Of a stretch of DNA of 64,000 nt, positions 33,991-42,022 are shown one piece after another. Location: NCBI RefSeq assembly GCF_017876295.1, contig NZ_JAGINT010000002.1:1488001-1552000 (forward strand), given 5' to 3'. The translations under genes and the position numbers were made by a program. The stretch comes from Kribbella aluminosa (GTDB lineage Bacteria; Actinomycetota; Actinomycetes; Propionibacteriales; Kribbellaceae). Within the stretch, counting starts at the first letter, position 1. Every line of letters begins with the position of its first letter. The notes beneath the pieces are model-generated. The model was not told the origin of the DNA and did no database searches. It saw only the letters and a program-made list of their open reading frames with translations.

Positions 33991-34944
33991 GTGAGCTCTC
34001 AAGCAGCAGGTTGGTACGACGACCCCGAGGACCCGGCCCAGCAGCGGTACTGGGACGGCAACGCCTGGACGGATCAGCGTCGGCCGCAGCAGGGCCCACC
34101 TCCGTTCCAGGGGCAGTTCGGTCAGCAGCGACCTGCTGACTTCCCGCGGTACGGCGAGCCAGCGCAGCACGGCCAGGTGTACGGCAGCCCGCAGCCGGGC
34201 CAGCCGCAGCAGCCTCCGCAGCAGAACGAGCCGCAGTACGGCCAGCGCATCCCGGGGTACCAACCGCCGCCTGTCCAGCCCCAGTACGGGCAGCAGCAGT
34301 ACGGCCAGTACGCGGGCCCGCAGCAGCAGTACGGGCAGCCGCAGTACGGTCAGCCGCAGTACGGTCACGGCCAGCCCGGCTACGGCTACCCGGGCCGGCG
34401 GGTCTACACCACCCCGGACGGCCAGATGCTCTCCGGCTGGTGGCGTCGGGTGTTCGCACGCATCCTCGACGGGATCATCGCGGGCATCATCGGCCTCCCG
34501 CTGACCGGCTACTTCATCTACCAGTACTCCAAGGTGCTCTGGGCCTACTTCCAGAACACCCTCGACCAAGCCGCGGCCGGTACGCCGACAACCAGCACCA
34601 CCCTGCCGCCCGAGATCTACAAGTGGATGATCCCGGCCACGCTGATCGGCCTGCTCGTGTCGTTCGTCTACGAGTACCTGTTCCTCACCAAGAAGGGCGC
34701 TACACCCGGCAAGATGGCGCTCGGTATCGCGGTCCGGCTCCGCGACGTACCGGGCAACCCGCCGGGGATCGTGGTGCTCAAGCGGTACGGCGTGTACATG
34801 GGCATCAGCCTGCTCAGCGCGATCCCGCTGGTCGGCACCCTGTTCAGCTTCCTGGCGCTGCTGAACGACCTGTGGCCGCTGTGGGACGACAAGAAGCAGG
34901 CACTGCACGACAAGGTGGCCGCGACCAACGTCGTTCGCACCTGA
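33991..34944 (+). CDS. DUF2510-RDD membrane protein with YGQ-rich linker
   Basis: A 317-residue protein: a DUF2510 motif (AGWYDDPEDPAQQRYWDGNAWTD, residues 6-28), a ~110-residue Gln/Tyr/Gly/Pro linker (QPQYGQ, QQQYGQ units), then an RDD domain (WWRRVFARILDGIIAG; KKGATPGKMALGIAVRL; WPLWDDKKQALHDKVAATNVV). GTG 33991 is placed just ahead of the DUF2510 motif. It is the third RDD protein of the window. Function unknown. Confidence 0.87.
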   Translation: MSSQAAGWYDDPEDPAQQRYWDGNAWTDQRRPQQGPPPFQGQFGQQRPADFPRYGEPAQHGQVYGSPQPGQPQQPPQQNEPQYGQRIPGYQPPPVQPQYGQQQYGQYAGPQQQYGQPQYGQPQYGHGQPGYGYPGRRVYTTPDGQMLSGWWRRVFARILDGIIAGIIGLPLTGYFIYQYSKVLWAYFQNTLDQAAAGTPTTSTTLPPEIYKWMIPATLIGLLVSFVYEYLFLTKKGATPGKMALGIAVRLRDVPGNPPGIVVLKRYGVYMGISLLSAIPLVGTLFSFLALLNDLWPLWDDKKQALHDKVAATNVVRT

Positions 34945-34960
34945 TCCAGAATGTGATCAG
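34941..34960. promoter_or_regulatory. inverted repeat upstream of the sulfur operon
   Basis: CTGATC-N8-GATCAG spans the stop of the RDD gene and lies about 50 bases ahead of the proposed -10. It may be an operator or a weak terminator. Confidence 0.3.
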
Positions 34961-35007
34961 TTGTCTCACTGTATGGGACCGACGGTGGCAGGCCCGCCCG
35001 GGTTCCG

Positions 35008-35013
35008 TACTCT
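35008..35013 (+). promoter_or_regulatory. -10 hexamer for a leaderless leader-peptide transcript
   Basis: TACTCT (TANNNT pattern) ends 6 bases ahead of the GTG at 35020, so transcription would start at or next to that codon, as in leaderless actinobacterial mRNAs. Confidence 0.45.
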
Positions 35014-35019
35014 CGACAC

Positions 35020-35100
35020 GTGGTTTACACGACATGGCTGACGAAGCGCAGGGCAGTGGACAACTGCCGGGTGCGCTCATCGCTGTGTCGACGCCGCTGA
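35020..35100 (+). CDS. Cys-containing leader peptide of the sulfur operon
   Basis: A 26-codon frame from GTG 35020 encodes a peptide containing WLTKRRAVDNCRVRSSLC and ending CRRR. It matches the actinobacterial leader-peptide pattern (L-T-x-R-R-x-V-D-x-C-R-V-x-S-x-L-C) found upstream of sulfur and cysteine genes. In mycobacteria such short frames ahead of the cysA2 operon are leaderless and sense cysteinyl-tRNA supply by ribosome stalling. No ribosome binding site is seen, and the -10 lies just ahead. A 9-bp hairpin follows (35122-35150), and then the sulfur genes. Confidence 0.75.
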   Translation: MVYTTWLTKRRAVDNCRVRSSLCRRR

Positions 35101-35121
35101 CCAGGCGGCGTCCCGAGCGCT

Positions 35122-35150
35122 GCGGAACCGGTCGCTGAGCACGGTTCCGC
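35122..35150 (+). promoter_or_regulatory. hairpin between leader peptide and DUF4395 gene
   Basis: GCGGAACCG (35122-35130) pairs perfectly with CGGTTCCGC (35142-35150), 21 bases after the leader-peptide stop. A candidate attenuator whose folding could depend on ribosome position. Confidence 0.5.
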
Positions 35151-35214
35151 GTACGTCGTCTCCCGCACACTCGGGCGGGTTCCGGCTCGACATCCTCCTT
35201 CACCGGGAGTCGTC

Positions 35215-35661
35215 ATGTCCGAACAACAGGCGGCACAGCAGGTCGATCCGCGCGGTCTCCGGTTCGCGGCCGGTATCACCACGGTGGTCCTGGCGCTGAC
35301 GCTGATCCTGAACAACCCCTGGCCGCTCGCGGTCCAGGCCGTGGTGTTCGCGATCTCGGTCGCGTTCGGCGTCCATGCCTCGCCGTACGGCTGGCTGTTC
35401 AAGCGGCTGGTGCGGCCCCGGCTGGGCAAGCCGAAGGAGCTGGAGGACGCGGCCCCGCCGCGGTTCGCTCAGCTGGTCGGCCTGGTCTTCGCGGTCGTCG
35501 GCCTGGTCGGGTACCTGACCGGCGCAGGAGTGCTGGGAGTGGTCGCCACCGGATTCGCCCTGGTCGCCGCGTTCGTGAACGCGGCCGTCGGGCTCTGCCT
35601 CGGCTGCGAGGCCTATCTGCTGATCCACCGCATTCGTACGCCATCCACCGCTACCAACTGA
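35215..35661 (+). CDS. DUF4395 membrane protein
   Basis: A 148-residue protein with about four helices, DPRGLRFAAGIT near the N-terminus and LCLGCEAYLL near the C-terminus; the CxxC pair is typical of DUF4395. In actinobacteria it is regularly encoded between a thioredoxin and a thiosulfate sulfurtransferase, which suggests a role in moving or trafficking reduced sulfur (inference). CACCGGGAG lies upstream of the ATG. Confidence 0.87.
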   Translation: MSEQQAAQQVDPRGLRFAAGITTVVLALTLILNNPWPLAVQAVVFAISVAFGVHASPYGWLFKRLVRPRLGKPKELEDAAPPRFAQLVGLVFAVVGLVGYLTGAGVLGVVATGFALVAAFVNAAVGLCLGCEAYLLIHRIRTPSTATN

Positions 35662-35674
35662 GAGGCAGCACCAC

Positions 35675-36523
35675 ATGAGCAGGGAATCCGCTCTCGTCTC
35701 GGCCGACTGGGTCGAGGAGCACAAGAACGACGACGGCGTTGTCCTGATCGAGGTCGACGAAGACGTCTCGGCGTACGACGCCGGCCACATCGCCGGCGCG
35801 ATCAAGCTGGACTGGAAGGACGACCTGCAGGACGCGGTCCGTCGCGACTTCGTCAACCAGGAGCAGTTCGGCGCGCTGCTGTCCGGGCGGGGCGTGAAGA
35901 ACGAGGACACCGTCGTGCTGTACGGCGGCAACAACAACTGGTTCGCGGCGTACGCGTACTGGTACTTCAAGCTCTACGGCCACGGTGACGTCCGGCTGCT
36001 CGACGGCGGCCGCAAGCGCTGGGAGCTGGACAGCCGCGAGCTGACCGACGAGGTCGTCAAGCGCGACGCCACCGAGTACGCCGCGAAGGAGCCGGACCTC
36101 GACATCCGCGCCTTCCGCGACGAGGTCGGCGAGGCCATCGGCGTGAAGAACCTGGTGGACGTCCGAAGCCCAGACGAGTACGCCGGCCGGCTGCTCGCTC
36201 CGGCGCACCTCCCGCAGGAGCAGGCGCAGCGTGCGGGCCACATCCCGACCGCGGCGAACATCCCGTGGAGCAAGGCGGCCAACGACGACGGCACCTTCCG
36301 TGCCGACGAGGAGCTGAAGACGCTGTACGCCGACGCCGGCGTGGACTTCGGCAAGGACACCATCGCGTACTGCCGGATCGGCGAGCGCTCGGCGCACACC
36401 TGGTTCGTGCTGCACGAGATCCTCGGCCAGCAGAACGTGAAGAACTACGACGGCTCCTGGACCGAGTGGGGCTCGCTGGTCGGCGTACCCGTTGCCCTCG
36501 GCGACGAACCCGGAAAGGCCTGA
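35675..36523 (+). CDS. thiosulfate sulfurtransferase (rhodanese)
   Basis: A 282-residue protein with two rhodanese domains. The C-terminal domain has the catalytic loop YCRIGERSAHTWF with the active Cys; the N-terminal one (GHIAGAIKLDWKDDLQD) is inactive. It transfers sulfane sulfur from thiosulfate to acceptors. It corresponds to CysA2/SseA of mycobacteria and is followed 3 bases later by DUF1416, as there. Confidence 0.94.
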   Translation: MSRESALVSADWVEEHKNDDGVVLIEVDEDVSAYDAGHIAGAIKLDWKDDLQDAVRRDFVNQEQFGALLSGRGVKNEDTVVLYGGNNNWFAAYAYWYFKLYGHGDVRLLDGGRKRWELDSRELTDEVVKRDATEYAAKEPDLDIRAFRDEVGEAIGVKNLVDVRSPDEYAGRLLAPAHLPQEQAQRAGHIPTAANIPWSKAANDDGTFRADEELKTLYADAGVDFGKDTIAYCRIGERSAHTWFVLHEILGQQNVKNYDGSWTEWGSLVGVPVALGDEPGKA

Positions 36524-36526
36524 CAC

Positions 36527-36823
36527 ATGTGCGGAGCGAAGCAGGGCGGCCTCGACCTGAAGGGCGTCGACGTCGACAAGGAGGCCGTGATCCAGGGCCA
36601 GGTGCTGCGCGGCGAGGAGCCGGTCGGCGGCGCGTACGTGCGGCTGCTGGACAGCACGGGTGAGTTCACCGCCGAGGTCCCGACCTCGGCCACCGGGCAC
36701 TTCCGGTTCTTCGCGGCGCCGGGCAGCTGGACGCTGCGCACGCTGGCCCCGAAGGCCCAGCCGGTCGACCGCCAGGTCGTGGCGCAGTACGGCGAGGTCG
36801 CGGAAGTGGCCGTCACTGTCTGA
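36527..36823 (+). CDS. sseC: DUF1416 protein (SseC-like)
   Basis: A 98-residue protein starting MCGAKQGGLDLKGVDVDKEAVIQGQV, the hallmark of DUF1416 (SseC), with a transthyretin-like beta fold. It is almost always found directly after a thiosulfate sulfurtransferase; the role is unknown, perhaps in sulfur transfer. It ends the operon, followed by a terminator. Confidence 0.9.
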   Translation: MCGAKQGGLDLKGVDVDKEAVIQGQVLRGEEPVGGAYVRLLDSTGEFTAEVPTSATGHFRFFAAPGSWTLRTLAPKAQPVDRQVVAQYGEVAEVAVTV

Positions 36824-36889
36824 GTCGTTGCTCGTTACACAAGGTGCCACCTCCACCGGACGGTGGCCCACCCTGAAGTAAGCACCGAG

Positions 36890-36916
36890 GGGCCCGGACC
36901 TTGCGCGTCCGGGCCC
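36890..36916 (+). terminator. terminator of the sulfur operon
   Basis: A perfect 10-bp stem GGGCCCGGAC/GTCCGGGCCC with a 7-base loop, about 67 bases after the DUF1416 stop, followed by TTCGG. The rest of the 304-base gap to the next gene holds a promoter-like stretch and the small hairpin at 37083. Confidence 0.7.
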
Positions 36917-37082
36917 TTCGGCATGCCCGGAAGCTCCTTGGCGGGCAGGGTTTCCGGACATCGCATCCGGGTTACGGGGCGACGGGGGAAATCTCGCTGA
37001 CCGGGCCGGGAATGTAACGGTTTGATCTCGGAGCGGGGTCGGCTCGTCACCTAACGCAATCGGCTGAGTTGTGTCTGTGTCC

Positions 37083-37101
37083 TGACCCGCAGTTCGGGTC
37101 A
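37083..37101 (+). promoter_or_regulatory. 5'-UTR hairpin of the secreted anchor-P protein gene
   Basis: TGACCCG-N5-CGGGTCA forms a small perfect hairpin 27 bases ahead of ATG 37128 and just before the strong GGGAGGAGGGG ribosome binding site. It may stabilise the message. Confidence 0.4.
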
Positions 37102-37127
37102 CGTCATCACTCAGGGAGGAGGGGTCA

Positions 37128-38354
37128 ATGCGACCCCGCATCGGATACAAGAAGCTCGCCGCCGTCGGAGTTGCGGCGGTTGTCGGCGTGGCTTCTACGA
37201 TTGCGCTGACGTCTGGTTCCGCGTCCGCCTCGCCGGTCTTCGGCTACAGCGGTTACTCGTACGGAACCGATGTCGAATCCGGGCTGGCGAACAGTGGCCC
37301 GCAGGTGATCAGCAAGTTCGGTTGCACCACGGACGCCAACAAGGCTGACAAGAACGACATCGCCGCGGCGAACGTGAACGGGCAGGCCATCGCGCGCTCG
37401 GTCAAGACCGACACGCACGGCTTCAACAACGCCAGTGGCACCGGCGTCACCAGCACCGCGGTGGCCGCCGACGTCAAGGTCGGCAACCTGCTCGCGCTGA
37501 CCGGCGTGAAGACCACCACCACGTCGAAGTACTCGAAGGGCCAGCTGTCCTACACCGGCAGCACCACCTTCGCCGGCGTGAAGATCGGCGCGATCACGGT
37601 GCCGTCCCTGATCAACCCGGGGCCGAACACCAAGGTCGCCGTGCCGGGCCTCGGCTACATCGTGCTGAACCGTGTCGGCGGCGTGAAGACCGCGTCCGGC
37701 ATCTACTCGTACGCGCAGGCGGTTGTCATCCACGCGACGGTGAAGAACCAGTTCATCCCGCAGGGTGTCGACGTCGCGGTGCTGAAGACCCGCGCGGAGA
37801 TCTCCAAGCCGGCGACCGCGCTGGTGATCGGCGACGCGTACGGCACCAAGGCCACGGCCGACAAGCTGGTCGTCTCCGACGCCACTTCGCTGCAGACCAC
37901 CTGCCAGGGCACTGAGGGCAAGACGGTCCGGGTCGCGGTCGGCGAGCTGAACATCCCGAAGGTCGCCTACGTCGGCGGTGTCTACACCACCAAGAACGGC
38001 GCCATCGGCGAGAGCAAGTCCTACATCAACTTCACCTCGCACGTCGCGGGCGTGAAGGTGGGCACGCTGTCCATCGGCGCGATCGAGTCCTCGGCGTCGG
38101 CGTGGAAGACCAAGGACAACAAGGCCGGCGTGAGCTCCTCCTCGAGCATCGCGTCGATCAAGGTCGGCAACAAGACCTACCCGGTGAAGACCGGCGAGAA
38201 CCAGACCCTGGACATCCCGGGTGTGGCCAAGCTGACCTTCAACCAGGTCCTGCGGCAGAAGCGCTACATCTCGGTGAACGCGCTGGTCATCGACGTCTAC
38301 AGCCTGAACACCAAGGTTGTCGTCGGCCACTCGGCCGCCGGCGTCGTCAGCTGA
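37128..38354 (+). CDS. secreted choice-of-anchor P-like protein
   Basis: A 408-residue exported protein. The signal peptide (VAAVVGVASTIALTSGSASA) is cleaved near residue 35; the mature part starts SPVFGYSGYSYGTDVESGLANSGPQ, which resembles the actinobacterial choice-of-anchor P family. Two internal repeats are visible (VAADVKVGNLLALTGVKTTTTSKY and VAGVKVGTLSIGAIESSASAWK), each with a KVG beta unit. No sorting signal is seen. A very strong ribosome binding site suggests high expression; role unknown, perhaps cell surface. Confidence 0.75.
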   Translation: MRPRIGYKKLAAVGVAAVVGVASTIALTSGSASASPVFGYSGYSYGTDVESGLANSGPQVISKFGCTTDANKADKNDIAAANVNGQAIARSVKTDTHGFNNASGTGVTSTAVAADVKVGNLLALTGVKTTTTSKYSKGQLSYTGSTTFAGVKIGAITVPSLINPGPNTKVAVPGLGYIVLNRVGGVKTASGIYSYAQAVVIHATVKNQFIPQGVDVAVLKTRAEISKPATALVIGDAYGTKATADKLVVSDATSLQTTCQGTEGKTVRVAVGELNIPKVAYVGGVYTTKNGAIGESKSYINFTSHVAGVKVGTLSIGAIESSASAWKTKDNKAGVSSSSSIASIKVGNKTYPVKTGENQTLDIPGVAKLTFNQVLRQKRYISVNALVIDVYSLNTKVVVGHSAAGVVS

Positions 38355-38407
38355 TCACGGCAGACACCATCTGAACACGGCTGAGTCGAACCTCACCGAC
38401 CCAGAGC

Positions 38408-38444
38408 ACCGGCCCCCGGATCCCGCACGGATCCGGGGGCCGGT
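38408..38444. terminator. bidirectional hairpin terminator
   Basis: A perfect 16-bp stem (ACCGGCCCCCGGATCC/GGATCCGGGGGCCGGT) with a 5-base loop lies between the convergent anchor-P and dtd genes. Confidence 0.8.
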
Positions 38445-38448
38445 TCCG

Positions 38449-38874
38449 TTATGCGTCCAGAATCAGGGTGACGGGTCCGTCGTTGATGAGCGCGACCTGC
38501 ATGTCCGCTCCGAAGATCCCGCGCTCGACCTTGGCGCCGAGGTCCTGCAGCGCGGCGCAGAACGCGTCGTACAGCGGCTCGGACACGGAGCCTGGGGCGG
38601 CCGCACTCCAGGACGGGCGGCGGCCCTTGCGCGTGTCGGCGTACAGCGTGAACTGGCTGATGGCGAGGATCGGCGCCTGTTCGTCGGCGGCCGAGCGTTC
38701 GCCCTCCAGGATCCGCAGGGTCCAGATCTTCGTGGCCAGCGCGGCCGCCTTCTCCACGGTGTCGTCGTGCGTGACCCCGAGAAGGATCAGCAGTCCCGGC
38801 CCGTCGATCGCCCCGACCACCTCGCCGTCCACGGTGACCGACGCCTGACTGACTCGCTGTACTACGGCTCTCAT
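38449..38874 (-). CDS. dtd: D-aminoacyl-tRNA deacylase
   Basis: A 141-residue enzyme that removes D-amino acids (and Gly from tRNA-Ala) from mischarged tRNAs. It has the paired DTD motifs SQFTLYAD and NDGPVT and the start MRAVVQRVSQASVTVDG. The length is normal. It is divergent from the BKACE gene. Confidence 0.96.
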   Translation of the reverse strand: MRAVVQRVSQASVTVDGEVVGAIDGPGLLILLGVTHDDTVEKAAALATKIWTLRILEGERSAADEQAPILAISQFTLYADTRKGRRPSWSAAAPGSVSEPLYDAFCAALQDLGAKVERGIFGADMQVALINDGPVTLILDA

Positions 38875-38966
38875 GGTTGTATCTTCTCGTGCAGGAGATC
38901 GTCCGGTCATCGGACCTGCTGACCGGCGAATATCCGTTTCAGAACCCGATCTGGCAGGATTTGTCC

Positions 38967-39789
38967 ATGGCGTCGACTCTGATCACTGTTGCCCCGACCG
39001 GTGCCGAGACCGCGAAGGCGGACTGCCCGGCGTTGCCGACCACGCTCGACGAGCTGGTCGAGACCGCGAAGCGCTGCGAGGCCGCGGGGGGCCGCGATGA
39101 TCCACATCCACATCCGCGACGGCGAGCACCGGCCGACGCTGGACCTCGGCCGGCTGACCGAGACCGTCGCGGCGGTGCGTGAGAACACCGCGCTGATCGT
39201 CCAGCTCTCGACCGGCGGCGCTGTCACCGATCCGTACGAGCACCGGCTGCGCGTGCTGGACGCCGCGCCGGACTCCTGCTCGTTGACGATGGGCACGGTC
39301 AACTTCGGCGACGACGTGTTCATGAACCCGTGGCCGTTCGTCACGCAGCTCTTCCAGCTGACGCGGGAGCGCGAGGTGGTCCCGGAGTTCGAGCTGTTCG
39401 ACCTCGGCCAGGTCGCCGCGCTGCACCGGCTGCTGGACAAATACGGCCTGCCGTACGGCGGACGCGTGCACTGCGACCTGGTGATGGGTGTCCCCGGCGG
39501 CATGCCCGGTACGGCGGACGCACTCGTCGCCGCGGTCAACGCACTGCCCGACGCCGTCACGTCCTGGTCCGCCGCCGGCATCGGCCGTACGTCGCTGACG
39601 GTCGCACTGGCCGCCCTGTCGAAGGGCGGCAACCTCCGCGTCGGGATGGAGGACACCCTGACGCTCGCGAAGGGCGTACCGGTCACGCACAACGCCGAGC
39701 TGGTCGAGCGCGCCGCCGCCCTGGCTACCTTGGCTCAGCGCCCGCCGATGTCGCCCGACGAGGCCCGCGCCCTGCTGAACGTGAAGTAG
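38967..39789 (+). pseudogene. BKACE-family enzyme (DUF849) split by a frameshift in a G run
   Basis: ATG 38967 opens MASTLITVAPTGAETAKADCP...RCEAAG, the N-terminus of a beta-keto acid cleavage enzyme. At a run of six G (39086-39091) the frame changes; removing one G gives AAGAAMIHIHIRDGEH and a continuous ~273-residue protein. The zinc motif HIHIRDG and GMED near the C-terminus are intact. BKACE enzymes condense beta-keto acids with acetyl-CoA and release acetoacetate. As written, only a protein from ATG 39097 could be made, lacking the first strand. Sequence error or real mutation cannot be told apart here. Confidence 0.8.
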
Positions 39790-40172
39790 CCAACGGCACC
39801 GATCACCACAATCGTTGCCTCCAGCAATAACCAGTCCCGGAGGTAGTTGCGCGGCAGCACCGTCGGATTCGCCCCCGTGCCCTGCCTGAGCAAGAGCGGT
39901 ACCGCGATCAGGCTGGTGATCCCTACATACAACAAGGTCGTTCGCACGACGCCCACCGTCCGATGCGCATCCGGCCGTCGCGACCACCTCGCGACCAACC
40001 ATCCAGCACCAACGCTCAACGGCACCAAGAACAGGTCGTCGGCCACCACAGCCCCACCCAGCCAGAGCGGCAACCGCACCAGCCCGTGCACATCAACGCC
40101 CTGCAACAGTTTCCAACCACCCCAGCCGGCCATCAGAACGCCGACGACGACCAGCGAGATCCGCGTCCTCAT
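39735..40172 (-). CDS. small polytopic membrane protein next to molybdoenzyme
   Basis: A 145-residue protein with about four hydrophobic helices (5-20, 36-57, 78-95 and 115-132). ATG 40172 overlaps the stop of the upstream molybdoenzyme gene by 4 bases, so it is probably coupled to it and may be a partner subunit. Its 3' end overlaps the convergent BKACE gene by 55 bases. No family is recognised. Confidence 0.65.
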   Translation of the reverse strand: MRTRISLVVVGVLMAGWGGWKLLQGVDVHGLVRLPLWLGGAVVADDLFLVPLSVGAGWLVARWSRRPDAHRTVGVVRTTLLYVGITSLIAVPLLLRQGTGANPTVLPRNYLRDWLLLEATIVVIGAVGYFTFSRARASSGDIGGR

Positions 40173-41299
40173 GCGATCACCTCCAACCGATGCACCCATT
40201 TGGTCTGCAACACCCCGGGCCGATTAGGCGCGATGATCCGCGCCGGAAACCCGTGATCCAACGCGAGCTCGCTCCCGTTCAGCCTGAGCGCCAGCAACGT
40301 CAACGAATCCGCCGCGAAGTCCTCCGGCAGTTCACTCGTCGCATAGAACCCACCCTTCTCCATCGACACCACCCGCACCCGGGACTTCGCCGGAGCCCCA
40401 CACAATGCGAGCAGATCCCGCACCCGAACGCCCTCCCATCGAGCCCCCTGACTCCAACCCTCCACGCAAGCGATCGGCAACTCGGCCCGGCTCTGCGGCA
40501 GGTTCCGCAGCTCCTCGAGGCTGTACGACAGTTGCCGCGGCCCCGCGACCGTGAAGCGCCAATCCGCGCCGATCCCGGCGACGCCCGCCGCGGCCGCCGT
40601 ACGGTTCACCGGCAACCCCTGCGGGCCGACGTTCGGCTTCCGGGGCGCGAGGACAGCGATCGAGCCGAGCGGCGTCGCGGACTGCCCCGCCGTGGTGATC
40701 CCGACCAGGGTCGCCGCGCCCGCGACCGTACGGAACAGTCCACGGCGCGTGAGCCCGGTGGTCTCGGCCGGGAGCGATTCGGGCCGACGTTCCGGCGTAC
40801 GCCGCCAGTTGGCGCGGATCAGCGGGAGCTTGACCGCGACATGAACGAGTAGCGCGCCGACGATGATCCACGCGAGCGCGTAGTGCGTCTGCCGGAACGG
40901 GAACGGCCACGGATACCACTGCAGCGTGTTCACGAACCCGATGAAGAGTTCGAGCGCCATCGACGAGACGAGGACGAGGATCGACAGCCGCTCGATCAGC
41001 TGGCCGATCGCCTTCAGGTCCGGCTTGGCGAAGAGCTTCGGGTAGACGGTCCAGAGCTTGGCGAGCAGCAGCGGTACGGCGACGGTGCCGCTGATCACGT
41101 GTACGCCCTGGGTGACGCGGTACAGGTTCGCGGGACGGCTCGGGACGGGAAGCCAGCTCGGGGTGTCCTGGAGGACGTGGCTGTAGAGACCGGTCAGGAA
41201 GCAGATCACCACGGTCGTCCCGAGCCAGCGACCGATGACGGTTGCCACCCGCGGATGGTGCAGGGGCGACGAGAACGTCGGTGGTGCCGGGAGCTTCAT
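40169..41299 (-). CDS. membrane-bound molybdopterin oxidoreductase with cytochrome b-like N-terminus
   Basis: A 376-residue fusion. Residues ~20-160 hold four membrane helices with His residues (VTQGVHVISG, THYALAWIIVGALLVHVAV) like a diheme cytochrome b561. An Arg-rich loop and an internal twin-arginine motif (TRRGLFR, residues 184-190) lead into a fifth helix, followed by a sulfite-oxidase-type molybdopterin domain with the cofactor-ligating Cys278 in PIACVEGWSQGARWEGV. The catalytic domain should lie outside the membrane, exchanging electrons through the heme domain. The substrate is unknown. Confidence 0.82.
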   Translation of the reverse strand: MKLPAPPTFSSPLHHPRVATVIGRWLGTTVVICFLTGLYSHVLQDTPSWLPVPSRPANLYRVTQGVHVISGTVAVPLLLAKLWTVYPKLFAKPDLKAIGQLIERLSILVLVSSMALELFIGFVNTLQWYPWPFPFRQTHYALAWIIVGALLVHVAVKLPLIRANWRRTPERRPESLPAETTGLTRRGLFRTVAGAATLVGITTAGQSATPLGSIAVLAPRKPNVGPQGLPVNRTAAAAGVAGIGADWRFTVAGPRQLSYSLEELRNLPQSRAELPIACVEGWSQGARWEGVRVRDLLALCGAPAKSRVRVVSMEKGGFYATSELPEDFAADSLTLLALRLNGSELALDHGFPARIIAPNRPGVLQTKWVHRLEVIA

Positions 41300-41377
41300 G
41301 TTTCCACTAGAACGCAGTCGGGGCCGCGTGACCGCCGTACGGCGGTTACTGCTCGCGAACGGCGTACCCGGAACCAG

Positions 41378-41386
41378 TTATCCACA
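41378..41386 (+). promoter_or_regulatory. isolated DnaA box
   Basis: A perfect TTATCCACA between the divergent molybdoenzyme gene and the next operon. No cluster of boxes or AT-rich unwinding element accompanies it. Confidence 0.3.
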
Positions 41387-41462
41387 GGTCTGCGATCAGC
41401 GGCTCTTAGTGGTACCGATCGGGGCATACTCTGGGTCAACTTGACGAAGGGAGTGTGGCGGC

Positions 41463-42020
41463 GTGAAGACGCAGGAGCGGTCGTCCGACGACGACGAGCG
41501 CGCGATGGCGGACCTGGCCGAGGTCAGCGACTGGCGGTCGATCTGGGGTCCACCGGCCACCGGTGCGGAGGCGATCCGCGCGATGGTCGACCGCGTCACC
41601 ACCGCCACCGGCTGGCGCCCGTGGGCGCCGGGCGACATCGACCCCGACCGCTACACCTGGGGCCTGGTCACCCAGCGTGAGACCGTGATGCTCGTGCTTC
41701 CTGACGCCGTTCTGCCGGAGAGCCCCCGCAGCGGCTGGTCGGCGTACGAGATCGGCCCGTCCGAGGTCCCCCTCGCCGAGGACGGCCTCGACCTGCACTG
41801 GCCGGCCCAGCTCGAACTCGCCCGGCAATACTGGGGACCACCCGTGTACGTCGGGCCCGGCGACGACGTCCGCATTCCCCCGGAGTGGCGAGGCCGCCGT
41901 CGGCACCTGGCGGTCTGGCTCCGTCCAGGGGCCGAGTTCCACCTGTACGCATCCCAGCCCGGCCCCGACGAAGACGCGGCCGGCTTCGCATACTCCGTCT
42001 ATGCCAGCGAGGTGGCGTAA
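41463..42020 (+). CDS. hypothetical protein, operon partner of the acidic repeat protein
   Basis: A 185-residue acidic, Trp-rich soluble protein (WRSIWGPPATGAEAIRAMVDRV; DRYTWGLVTQRETVMLVLPDAVLP; RRHLAVWLRPGAEFHLYAS). No signal peptide or known domain. GTG 41463 is preceded by AAGGGAGTG. Its stop is 2 bases ahead of the acidic repeat gene, so the two are co-translated. It could be a chaperone or immunity-like partner, which is speculation. Confidence 0.65.
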   Translation: MKTQERSSDDDERAMADLAEVSDWRSIWGPPATGAEAIRAMVDRVTTATGWRPWAPGDIDPDRYTWGLVTQRETVMLVLPDAVLPESPRSGWSAYEIGPSEVPLAEDGLDLHWPAQLELARQYWGPPVYVGPGDDVRIPPEWRGRRRHLAVWLRPGAEFHLYASQPGPDEDAAGFAYSVYASEVA

Positions 42021-42022
42021 CC

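Noticed and set aside
35034..35138. 34-residue peptide from ATG 35034 instead of the leader peptide
   Set aside because: It matches no leader pattern and has no ribosome site; the frame from GTG 35020 fits both the conserved Cys pattern and a leaderless start.
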